A stretch of DNA of 64,000 nucleotides, from contig NC_015737.1 in NCBI RefSeq assembly GCF_000270305.1, positions 608,501 through 672,500 of the forward strand, written 5' to 3'. Below the pieces are notes generated by a model. That model was given only the letters and a program-made list of their open reading frames with translations. It was not told the DNA's origin and did not search any database. The DNA is from Clostridium sp. SY8519. Lineage in GTDB: Bacteria > Bacillota > Clostridia > Lachnospirales > Lachnospiraceae. The position numbers and the translations under genes were made by a program. This document shows, piece by piece, positions 17,551 to 25,051 of the stretch. The stretch's first letter is position 1. Every line of letters begins with the position of its first letter.

Positions 17551-17581
17551 ATTTTTCACTGTATAGCTGATATAAGGTCAA
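17551..17581 (-). promoter_or_regulatory. Gallate decarboxylase promoter with MerR-type operator
   Basis: On the minus strand there is TTGACC (17576-17581), a 19-base spacer, then a poor -10 AAAAAT (17551-17556). The operator on the plus strand is CTGTATA-GCTGA-TATAAGG (17559-17577), matching the merR operator in one half fully and in five of seven bases of the other. A weak -10 with long spacing fits a promoter that needs activation. The gap 17409-17864 holds this promoter, the divergent merR promoter and no gene. Confidence 0.65.
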
Positions 17582-17717
17582 TCTGATTTTTAATAAATTA
17601 TTCACAAATTTTTTAGAATTCATTTGTATAATTTTCGTATTCTGAAAACTTCCCCTTTATATTCCTTAAATTTTTCGCTGTTTTCCCTGGCGAAACCATT
17701 GCCCCCCCCGCCATGCA

Positions 17718-17748
17718 TTGACTGTATAACAGCTATACAGTTTATACT
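17718..17748 (+). promoter_or_regulatory. merR-ubiX promoter with perfect operator
   Basis: TTGACT (17718-17723), a 19-base spacer, TATACT (17743-17748). Within it lies a perfect dyad CTGTATA-ACAGC-TATACAG (17722-17740). This is the standard architecture for MerR-family autoregulated promoters. A further single half-site (CTGTATA) lies just before the gene, near 17845. Confidence 0.8.
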
Positions 17749-17864
17749 GAAACCCGACACATACCGACACCGTATTACGGCACACGCTGCCTGTACTTCA
17801 CTGTTTCCGTACCCATGAACCGTATGGGATTCCTGCGTTTTTACTGTATAGGGGTGACTGATTT

Positions 17865-18743
17865 ATGAAAAAAGACAACACAAGACTATCCATCAGCGAG
17901 ATGTCAAATATCTGCCGGATCAGCCGTCAAACCCTGATCTACTATGACAAGCATAATATTTTCAAGCCGGATTACATCGACGCCAACGGCTATCGCTATT
18001 ATTCCGTCTATCAGATTCCGTTTCTGCGGGAAATCTGCGCGCTGAAGGATAACCGGCTGCCGCTGAAGGAAATTGTAGAAAATTTTGAAAACCGCAGTGT
18101 GGACAGTGTTCTCAATCTGCTGCACGGACAGAAGGTGAACCTGCAGAAGGATATTGAGGAACTGAGGGAAAAACTGCGCAGTGTGGAAGAACGAATGGAT
18201 TACTACCGCAGCGCCAAGCGGGAAGTCGAGCATGCCTACCAGCCCTATGTCTGTCAGAAGCCCGCGCGGCAGATCCTGTTCTGCAAGTGGGAGCCCAAGG
18301 GAAAAATGGACCGGCCCACCATGCATATCACCCATATGAAGCTGCGAAACCGGATCAACGACCTCCGCATGACTACCGATATGGGCTGGGGCGCCATGCT
18401 TCTTCGCGCGTCCCTGGACACGGATCACCCGCTGGAAGGCGCCGGTGCCTATGTGAATCTTCCGGCGGATTTTACGAATACCTACGGCATTCCGGAAGAA
18501 AACCTGATTACCATGCCGGAAGGCTTCTATGTATGTATGGGAAAATACGGCATGCCCTATGAAACCAAGGACATCTATGCCCTGAAAGAATGGATTGATT
18601 TAAATCATTACACCATCATCGGTGATATTTTTGATGAATGTCTGCTGGATACCACCTTTTATACGGAAGACATTCAGCGGGACTTCTGCCTGCTCCAGGT
18701 CCCGATCCGCATGCCCGGTGTAAATGTGGGCTTTGACCTCTGA
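17865..18743 (+). CDS. MerR-family activator with GyrI-like sensor domain
   Basis: A 292-residue regulator. It has an N-terminal MerR winged helix (SEMSNICRISRQTLIYYDKH, then a wing with GYRYYSVYQI), a coiled coil at about 85-120 (LQKDIEELREKLRSVEER), and a C-terminal half (about 125-292) like the BmrR/GyrI effector-binding fold. The sensor probably binds an aromatic such as gallate. The gene stands directly behind a perfect MerR operator and before ubiX, divergent from the decarboxylase. I infer it controls the ubiD-carrier, merR-ubiX and symporter promoters. The ribosome site is modest (AGGGGTG). Confidence 0.88.
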   Translation: MKKDNTRLSISEMSNICRISRQTLIYYDKHNIFKPDYIDANGYRYYSVYQIPFLREICALKDNRLPLKEIVENFENRSVDSVLNLLHGQKVNLQKDIEELREKLRSVEERMDYYRSAKREVEHAYQPYVCQKPARQILFCKWEPKGKMDRPTMHITHMKLRNRINDLRMTTDMGWGAMLLRASLDTDHPLEGAGAYVNLPADFTNTYGIPEENLITMPEGFYVCMGKYGMPYETKDIYALKEWIDLNHYTIIGDIFDECLLDTTFYTEDIQRDFCLLQVPIRMPGVNVGFDL

Positions 18744-18774
18744 ACCCTGTAACCGTTCACTAGGAGAAACAACT

Positions 18775-19332
18775 ATGAAAAAAATTGTAATCGGCGTAAG
18801 CGGCGCCAGCGGAATCCCCATTGCGGAAGCGGTTCTGAAAAACCTGAAAAAAAATCCGGCCTATACCTCACTTCTGGTTATGACGGAAGGCGCCGTCCGA
18901 ACCCTGGAAACCGAATCCGAGTACACGGCGGAAAGCTTTCAGGCACTGGCAGACCAGGTTTTTGATATCAAGAACATCGGCGCGTCCATTGCCAGCGGAA
19001 CCTTCCAGACAGAAGGAATGATCATTGTTCCCTGCAGCATGAAAACAGCAGCCGGAATTGCCAGCGGCTATTCCGACAATCTGCTGCTGCGGGCGGCAGA
19101 TGTCACCCTGAAGGAGCGCCGTCCCCTGGTGCTTGTGGCCAGAGAGGCTCCCTTTCATTCCATTCATCTGCGCAATCTGTATGAACTGTCACAGGCCGGC
19201 GCCATTATTCTCCCCCCGATGCTTACCTATTACAACCATCCGGAGACCATACAGGATATGACCAATCATATCGCCGGCAAAATCCTGGATATCTTCGGCA
19301 TCGAAGGGGAAGATTTCCGGCGCTGGCGCTAA
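18775..19332 (+). CDS. ubiX: Flavin prenyltransferase UbiX (LpdB type)
   Basis: A 185-residue flavoprotein that makes prenyl-FMN for UbiD-family decarboxylases. It has the N-terminal GVSGASGIPIAEAVL at 7-21 (UbiX uses GASG to bind FMN), ASGTFQTEGMIIVPCSMKT (about 76-94), and RPLVLVAREAPFHSIHL (about 115-131). The ATG at 18775 has TAGGAG before it. The gap to merR is 31 bases. As in L. plantarum, the prenyltransferase is encoded apart from the catalytic subunit, here divergently. Its end overlaps the convergent SGNH gene by four bases. Confidence 0.93.
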   Translation: MKKIVIGVSGASGIPIAEAVLKNLKKNPAYTSLLVMTEGAVRTLETESEYTAESFQALADQVFDIKNIGASIASGTFQTEGMIIVPCSMKTAAGIASGYSDNLLLRAADVTLKERRPLVLVAREAPFHSIHLRNLYELSQAGAIILPPMLTYYNHPETIQDMTNHIAGKILDIFGIEGEDFRRWR

Positions 19333-19925
19333 CTGAAATAGGCAAGGATTTCCCGGAAAAACAGTTCATGCCCTTCCGGGGAAAAATGGGCTCCGTCATG
19401 CAGCAGCGGAATACCGAATCCGGCGGCATCCAGGAACTCGATTCCCAGTTTCCGGGCCAGCCGCCGGTACTGACCGCCCAGTTCCCCGGACACCCGGGTA
19501 ATGCGTTCTTCATAGCTTCCAAACGGTTTTGTCAGCGGCACCGGGGAAACCAGGACCGTTCTGCGTCCTTCCTCCCGGAAATGCCTCAGATAAGGCGTCA
19601 TCACAAACATCTGCTCCATCCGCTGCGCCACCTGCTCCGCCGTTACCCCGGCAATATCCGCCAGATCATTCGTTCCCAGCATAATGAGCAGAATATCCGC
19701 GTCCGCATATCGGTGAAGCACGGCGTTCAGATTTCCATATTCCCAGGCACTGTGAGGAATTTCTCTTCCGTTTTCCCCGCAGTTGTACACCTGCCAGTCC
19801 GGCATTGCGTCCAGCCGTCCGGTCCAGCGGATCTCCTTCGGATAACGATAGTCCGAGCCCACCCGCGGATCAAATCCATACGTATTGGAATCTCCGTAAC
19901 ACAGCAGTTTTCTTATTTCCTTCAC
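19329..19925 (-). CDS. SGNH/GDSL-type esterase
   Basis: A 198-residue SGNH hydrolase. Block I is CYGDSNTYG with the nucleophile Ser, block III is MLGTNDLAD, and the DxxH-type end is HDGAHFSPEGHE. I choose the GTG at 19925 with AAAGGAG 8 bases before; an in-frame GTG three codons earlier is too close to that site. It has no signal peptide, so it is cytoplasmic. A second GDSN protein lies at 22089. Its place beside gallate genes suggests an aryl or galloyl ester substrate, but deacetylation of sugars is equally possible. Confidence 0.82.
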   Translation of the reverse strand: MKEIRKLLCYGDSNTYGFDPRVGSDYRYPKEIRWTGRLDAMPDWQVYNCGENGREIPHSAWEYGNLNAVLHRYADADILLIMLGTNDLADIAGVTAEQVAQRMEQMFVMTPYLRHFREEGRRTVLVSPVPLTKPFGSYEERITRVSGELGGQYRRLARKLGIEFLDAAGFGIPLLHDGAHFSPEGHELFFREILAYFS

Positions 19926-19974
19926 AGACAGCACTCCTTTCCTGCTCTTAACAGCTCTCCTTTTCTGCTCTTAT

Positions 19975-20004
19975 TTGACATTTTTCCTGTATTGTTACAC
20001 AATA
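19975..20004 (+). promoter_or_regulatory. MATE promoter region with palindrome
   Basis: TTGACA (19975-19980) is followed after 17 bases by a poor -10 CACAAT. A perfect palindrome TATTGT-TAC-ACAATA (19990-20004) overlaps the -10, which suggests a repressor operator controlling the exporter. Confidence 0.5.
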
Positions 20005-20062
20005 CTCATGGCTGCCGCCCAGCGGCGCCCTCCCTGATCGATGCTGACAAAGGAAAAATGAT

Positions 20063-21442
20063 ATGTCTGACACAACTGCCTCCCACAAGAAAAAAAGCGC
20101 CCGCATGGACATGCTCCACGGTCCGCTGCTGAAAAAAATATTTCTGTTTGCCATGCCCCTGGCCGCCACCAGTATTCTGCAGCAGCTGTTTAATTCCGCG
20201 GATACCGCCGTCGCCGGCCGTTTTGCAGGCAGTACCGCTCTGGCCGCCGTCGGCGCCAACAGCGCGGTCATCACCCTTCTGATCAATCTGTTTCTGGGAC
20301 TTTCCGTCGGTGCCAATGTGGTTATCGCCAACCAGATCGGCCGCGGCCGGGCAGACAAAGTCAACGAAACGGTCCACACCGCCATTTCCCTGGCTCTGAT
20401 CTGCGGATTTCTTCTGCTGGGTCTGGGGCAGTGCATCGCCCGTCCGCTGCTTTCGCTGATCGGAACCCCGGACTCTGTCCTGGACCCGGCCGTTCTGTAT
20501 CTCCGCATTCTGTTTCTCGGCATGCCCTTTTTCATGCTCTACAATTTCGGCTCTGCCGTACTCCGCAGCATCGGGGATACCAGACGCCCGCTGTACGCCC
20601 TGATCGCAGCAGGTCTCATCAACGTGTGCCTGAATCTCCTCCTGGTTATTGTCTTTCACCTGAGTGTGGCCGGCGTCGCCATCGCCACTGTGATCTCTGA
20701 CGGGATCAGCGCTCTGCTGATTCTGGTATTTCTGACGCGCAGCGAGGACATCATCCGTCTGCATCTGAAAAAACTGTCCCTGAAGAAAGAGTATGTCATC
20801 CCGATTCTGAAAATCGGCATTCCGGCAGGACTTCAGGGCGTCGTATTTTCGATCTCCAACGTATGCATCCAGACCGGAATCAACAGTTTCGGCCCGAAGG
20901 CCATCGCCGGCTCTGCCGCTGCGCTGAATTTTGAATATTTTACCTTTTTCATGACCAATGCCTTCAGTCAGGCGGCCGTCACCTTCACCGGGCAGAATTT
21001 CGGCGCCGGACTCTTTGACCGCTGCAGGAAAATCGCCTGGATGACTGTTCTGTCCGGTATGCTCATGACCGGGATCATGGTTACGGTATTCATATCCCAG
21101 CGGGGATTTTTTATCCATTTCTTTACCACGGATCCTGCCGCAGTCTCCTATGCCATGCAGCGGATGATGCGGGTGGAGATTCTGGAATTTTTCCCGGTGA
21201 CTTATGAAGTCACCGCTTCTCTTCTCCGGGGAATGGGGCGTTCCCTGCTGCCTTCCGTGCTTACCGTGATCGGCACCTGTCTCCTGCGGATTGTCTGGGT
21301 ATATGCGGTCTTCCCGCTTCATCCCACTTTTTCCCTGCTTCTGGACATCTATATGCTGTCCTGGTTTGTCACGGCTGCCCTGATGATCTCCGCTTATCTC
21401 ATCGTCCGGAAACGGCTGTTTGCAGCCCGCGGCGCGGCCTAA
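20063..21442 (+). CDS. MATE-family multidrug exporter
   Basis: A 459-residue membrane protein with 12 helices and the two-fold MATE layout. It starts MDMLHGPLLKKIFLFAMPLA and has conserved LFNSADTAVAGRF (about 46-58) and NFGAGLFDRCRKIAW (about 311-325). It exports drugs or metabolites using Na+ or H+. The ATG follows AAAGGA. It stands alone behind its own promoter with a dyad. Near a phenolic-acid locus it could export phenolics, but there is no direct sign of that. Confidence 0.9.
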   Translation: MSDTTASHKKKSARMDMLHGPLLKKIFLFAMPLAATSILQQLFNSADTAVAGRFAGSTALAAVGANSAVITLLINLFLGLSVGANVVIANQIGRGRADKVNETVHTAISLALICGFLLLGLGQCIARPLLSLIGTPDSVLDPAVLYLRILFLGMPFFMLYNFGSAVLRSIGDTRRPLYALIAAGLINVCLNLLLVIVFHLSVAGVAIATVISDGISALLILVFLTRSEDIIRLHLKKLSLKKEYVIPILKIGIPAGLQGVVFSISNVCIQTGINSFGPKAIAGSAAALNFEYFTFFMTNAFSQAAVTFTGQNFGAGLFDRCRKIAWMTVLSGMLMTGIMVTVFISQRGFFIHFFTTDPAAVSYAMQRMMRVEILEFFPVTYEVTASLLRGMGRSLLPSVLTVIGTCLLRIVWVYAVFPLHPTFSLLLDIYMLSWFVTAALMISAYLIVRKRLFAARGAA

Positions 21443-21864
21443 TCCTCCAGCTGGTCCATCAGCTGCCCGCGGATCTCCTGCACCCGGGAAATGGCTGACG
21501 CCACCTGCCACTTGGCTTCATTGATCTTCTCCTGCACCAGCCAGTCCGCAAGCAGTCCGTCAAAAAAGTAATCCGCAAAATGCAGAAAATCCCCGATATT
21601 TACCAGTGTCACTTCCTGATCCACGTCCCTCAGCTCCCGGCTGAAGGCCCGCAGCGCGTCTCTGGCCGCGCGCATTTCCTCTTCCGCGTCATGAATCCGG
21701 GAATGCTTCAGCATCGTGGTGAACAGGCCGCCGCCCAGCATATCTACGATTCCCCACCGGCCGGCGCTTTCCAGGCTTTCCTGCACATTTCTCAGCCGCC
21801 AGAGTGCCTCATCTGCTGCGCGGACCGCTTCCTGCAGCTCTTTCTGATACTGCGCTTTTTCCAT
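21439..21864 (-). CDS. Unknown coiled-coil protein
   Basis: A 141-residue cytoplasmic protein I do not recognise. It is highly charged and helical, with heptad-like stretches at about 1-32 and 55-85. A Gly-rich IVDMLGGGLFTTMLKHSR lies at about 40-57, and FADYFFDGLLADWL is at about 95-108. The ATG at 21864 has AAAGGAAG before it; the frame continues upstream but that part looks non-coding. Its end overlaps the end of the MATE gene by four bases. Confidence 0.7.
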   Translation of the reverse strand: MEKAQYQKELQEAVRAADEALWRLRNVQESLESAGRWGIVDMLGGGLFTTMLKHSRIHDAEEEMRAARDALRAFSRELRDVDQEVTLVNIGDFLHFADYFFDGLLADWLVQEKINEAKWQVASAISRVQEIRGQLMDQLED

Positions 21865-22006
21865 TCTGTCTTCCTTTCTGCCTGTATCCCGGCATTGCTT
21901 TTCCTGTGTTTCTGTGTTCACAGTATCAGCAGTCATTTCGGCTGTCAAGTATCCTCCTCCCATAGACTTCCTCTGTTTCCTGCCGTCAGATTTTTTTTCG
22001 GAGCCC

Positions 22007-22034
22007 TTGACATTTCTCTTTTTTATAGTATAGT
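22007..22034 (+). promoter_or_regulatory. Promoter of the second SGNH gene
   Basis: TTGACA (22007-22012), 16 bases, TATAGT (22029-22034). Three GTTAA repeats follow between 22033 and 22060, which may be an operator. Confidence 0.55.
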
Positions 22035-22088
22035 TAATTCATAGGTTAACAGAGTTAATAAGTGCAGTCAAAAGGAGATTGGAATAAA

Positions 22089-22739
22089 ATGAAAGAAATC
22101 TTATGCTTTGGGGATTCCAACACCTATGGGTGGATTCCCGGCGGCAGAGGCCGCTATGATTACAATACCCGCTGGACCGGCCGTCTGGAGCAGAAGCTGG
22201 CGCCATACGGCTACCGGATTGCGGAAGAAGGTCTGGTAGGACGGACCGTTTCCTTTGAAGATGCCGTACGACCGGGCCGCAATGGACAGAAGCTGTTTCC
22301 TGCCATTCTGGAATCTCACCTCCCGCTGGACGCCATAATCCTTATGCTGGGCACCAATGACTGCAAGACTTCTTATCATGCCAGCGCCCCATCCATCGGC
22401 CGTTCCATCGAGAAACTCATCCATACGGCGCGGCAGTATGATCCGGAACTGGAGATTCTTCTGGTTTCCCCGATTTTTCTGGCGCATCAGGTGGGGGCAG
22501 AGGGTTTTGACCCGGAGTTTGATGAAGATTCCGTGGCCAAATCCCGCCAGTTCAAATCTGTCTATTCGGAGATTGCCCGCCGGACAGGATGCGCGTTTCT
22601 GGCCGCTTCCGATTATGCCGGGCCCAGCAGGGCAGACCGGGAACACCTGGATGCCGCCGGCCATGCGGCTCTGGCGGACGCGCTGTTTGACAAGCTCTGC
22701 GCCATGAAATCCCTCCAGGCCTGGCGGCAGATCATCTGA
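22089..22739 (+). CDS. SGNH/GDSL-type esterase
   Basis: A 216-residue SGNH hydrolase. Block I is LCFGDSNTYGW, block II has the Gly in GLVGRTVSF, block III is MLGTNDCK, and the catalytic Asp-His pair is in DREHLDAAGH near the end. The N-terminal part resembles arylesterases of the GDSL family. There is no signal peptide. It is a distant paralogue of the protein at 19329. The ATG at 22089 follows AAAAGGAG. A strong terminator lies at 22794-22822. The substrate is unknown; phenolic esters are one option. Confidence 0.85.
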   Translation: MKEILCFGDSNTYGWIPGGRGRYDYNTRWTGRLEQKLAPYGYRIAEEGLVGRTVSFEDAVRPGRNGQKLFPAILESHLPLDAIILMLGTNDCKTSYHASAPSIGRSIEKLIHTARQYDPELEILLVSPIFLAHQVGAEGFDPEFDEDSVAKSRQFKSVYSEIARRTGCAFLAASDYAGPSRADREHLDAAGHAALADALFDKLCAMKSLQAWRQII

Positions 22740-22793
22740 CCGATTCTGCTGACGGCTCATCTCCTGCATCTGCGCCGCAGAGCGCACTGCAGC

Positions 22794-22822
22794 AAAAATC
22801 CGCGGGAAACCCGCGGATTTTT
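22794..22822. terminator. Bidirectional terminator
   Basis: AAAAATCCGCGGG/CCCGCGGATTTTT is a perfect 13-base stem with a 3-base loop and U-runs on both strands. It stops the SGNH gene and the convergent UroD-like gene. Two more hairpins (GGCAGAA/TTCTGCC and AAAAGCTGC/GCAGCTTTT) follow within 60 bases. Confidence 0.9.
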
Positions 22823-22896
22823 CTGTGCGGCAGAAGTTTTTTCTGCCAAAAGCTGCGCTCCGGCAGCTTTTCAGGGTTGTATCACATCGGCAGCTG

Positions 22897-23907
22897 TCAG
22901 CAGATGCCGAATGTTTCCTTATTGTAGCGGCCGATTTCATCATAGACGATCTTCGCCGTATCGGGATAGATGGTTCCGAAGGGATCTCCATAGGTAATGC
23001 TCGGCACAAACATTTTCAGATCCCCATAGGCCTCACAGGCTCTCCGGGCTTCCCTGCGGATTTCTTCTTCTGTGGCATCTGCCCGGTCAATACTGGAAGA
23101 AATCCCGCCCATTAAGGCCATCCGGCCGTTCAGTTTTTCTGAAATTGCCCGGATATTATTTTTCGGCACCACGCCCTGCCAGATGTCCACGCCGATTTCC
23201 GCCATATCTTCCGCAATCGGTTCGCAGTAGGAATCCGAATGATGCATGACAATGATGTCATTTTCATGCAGATAATCGTAGATCTTCCGGTAAGGCTCCT
23301 TGAAATAATCCCGCCACATCTCCGGATCCATCAGCATCTGGTCTTCACTGCCCCAGTCATCATGGGATATGATCAGATCCGGATGCAGATTTTCCACGAT
23401 CAGCTTAAAATAGGTCATCCGGTAATCATAAATACAGTCAATCAGTTCTTTCGTTTCTTTCGGATACATCACCATATTCACCAGCGTATCCTCAAAAGTC
23501 ATCAGCATGTGCATCTGCTCAAAAATCCCGGTGCCCATGATTGTAGCCGCCACATATCCTTCGTTCCGTATGCTGTCTTTCAGCTGATTAGCCGCTTCCC
23601 AGCCTTCTGAGCAGTGTCCGGTCAGATCCGGCACTTTCACATAGCTTCTCCACTCTTCGATATCCTGAATCACCTGATTTTCAGGTGTGACAATCGGAAT
23701 TGCCGCCGGCTGGTCTTCCGGAAAAGAAATAAAAGTTCCCCACTGGTCATAAGAATCGGTTCCTTTGATCCGGTTTCCGCGGATAAACTTATTGCAGGGA
23801 TCGCCGGTTATGGCACGCATCGCCGACCAGCCTCTGGGCAGGCGGTCCGGTTTTCCCCCATTATTTTTCTTCACCGTTTCCAGAAAAACTTCTTTTTCCG
23901 TCATCAT
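22897..23907 (-). CDS. UroD-family protein (possible methyltransferase)
   Basis: A 336-residue protein of the uroporphyrinogen decarboxylase superfamily. In anaerobes this fold often serves as a corrinoid:methyl-acceptor methyltransferase or an O-demethylase. Visible parts are MGTGIFEQMHMLM near 120, PDLIISHDDWGSEDQMLM near 178, IVMHHSDSYCEPI near 220 and MALMGGISSS near 264. MtaA-type methyltransferases bind zinc with His-x-Cys; here it reads His-Ser-Asp, so that chemistry is uncertain. No corrinoid protein lies nearby. Start: ATG at 23907 after AAGGAGG. It is divergent from a LysR gene, its probable regulator. Confidence 0.75.
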   Translation of the reverse strand: MMTEKEVFLETVKKNNGGKPDRLPRGWSAMRAITGDPCNKFIRGNRIKGTDSYDQWGTFISFPEDQPAAIPIVTPENQVIQDIEEWRSYVKVPDLTGHCSEGWEAANQLKDSIRNEGYVAATIMGTGIFEQMHMLMTFEDTLVNMVMYPKETKELIDCIYDYRMTYFKLIVENLHPDLIISHDDWGSEDQMLMDPEMWRDYFKEPYRKIYDYLHENDIIVMHHSDSYCEPIAEDMAEIGVDIWQGVVPKNNIRAISEKLNGRMALMGGISSSIDRADATEEEIRREARRACEAYGDLKMFVPSITYGDPFGTIYPDTAKIVYDEIGRYNKETFGIC

Positions 23908-24134
23908 TTCACTTTTCCTCCTTCGTGCTGTCCGCTGCTTATTCTCTGAATTAAGCATAGCACAACCGAAAGTTTCAGAAAAATTCCCGATAGGGATATC
24001 ATATATTCCTCAGAAGAATGGTTTTTTTCCTGAATTGTTCGTACTATAATAAAAACAGATGGACGAAACATCTGTCTCTGTACCAGGCTTTGCCCCAGCA
24101 GTCAGCCCCAAATAAAAAGAGAGGATACTGTGCC

Positions 24135-25046
24135 ATGTACGAATTTCATTTAAATAATCTGCAGCTGCAGGATTTTCAGCTGTTTCTGGCCGTAGGCAGA
24201 TACGGAAGCTTTACCCGGGCGGCGGAACGCATGCATGTCACCCAGTCCTGGGTCAGCAAACGAATGAATCTGATGGAAAGCGAGCTGGGCCTCCACCTGT
24301 TTCTGCGGGGAAGCCGCCGCATGGAACTGACGCCTGCCGGCAAGCTGCTTCAGGAACGGCTGGAATCCATCAACCATTCTCTGACAGAAGCCATCACGAC
24401 TGCCCACCAGGTGCAGACCGGTGTGTCTGGATTCCTTCGGATCGGATTTCTGGAATGGGCAGCCACCACCCTTTTTGTTCCCATCCAGCGATTTATCCGT
24501 GACAATCCACAGATCTCTGTGGATATTCTGTGCCAGCAGTTCCAGGACCTGCGGGCTTCCCTGGAATCCGGCCATACGGATCTGATCCTGACCATGGAAT
24601 ACGACAATACCTCTTTTCTGAAAGATTCCATCCACAGCGCGCGCGTCCGGGAAGTCCCTATGATGGCCTATATCAGCTGTCACAATCCCCTGGCAAAACG
24701 GGACACGCTCACCATCCGTGATCTTCAGGCCGAACCCATGCTGCTTCTGGATCCCCGCTGTTCACTCGGGTACACCGACTACATCGGCTGGCTGTTTCAC
24801 CAAAACGGCATACGGCCGCTGATCGCGCAGTACGCGCCCAACGGCCGTGCCCATATGGCAAATATTCTGCTGAACCGCGGCATTCTCATTGCCAGCAGCT
24901 ATTTTCTGGAAAATGAATTTCACAAGGAAATCCATGCGGTTCCGCTGGAAGGGGTCTCCACCCATATCACCGCCGTCTGGCAGAAAGACAACCAAAACCC
25001 CATTCTTCCCGCCTTTCTGCAGAAACTGATGGAAGATACGGAATAG
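24135..25046 (+). CDS. LysR-family transcriptional regulator
   Basis: A 303-residue LysR protein. The DNA-binding helix-turn-helix is FLAVGRYGSFTRAAERMH with TQSWVSKRM after it (about 15-45), and the effector domain spans about 95-300. I use the ATG at 24135 (GAGAGGAT before it); the open frame upstream is not LysR-like. It is divergent from the UroD-like gene, with 227 bases between that contain a small ATCCC/GGGAT dyad near 23990. This arrangement suggests it controls that gene. Confidence 0.88.
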   Translation: MYEFHLNNLQLQDFQLFLAVGRYGSFTRAAERMHVTQSWVSKRMNLMESELGLHLFLRGSRRMELTPAGKLLQERLESINHSLTEAITTAHQVQTGVSGFLRIGFLEWAATTLFVPIQRFIRDNPQISVDILCQQFQDLRASLESGHTDLILTMEYDNTSFLKDSIHSARVREVPMMAYISCHNPLAKRDTLTIRDLQAEPMLLLDPRCSLGYTDYIGWLFHQNGIRPLIAQYAPNGRAHMANILLNRGILIASSYFLENEFHKEIHAVPLEGVSTHITAVWQKDNQNPILPAFLQKLMEDTE

Positions 25047-25051
25047 CCTGC

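Noticed and set aside
20006..21511. A 501-codon open frame on the minus strand
   Set aside because: It is antisense to the MATE gene; the product is a Gln/Asp/Gly-rich low-complexity chain without a ribosome site.
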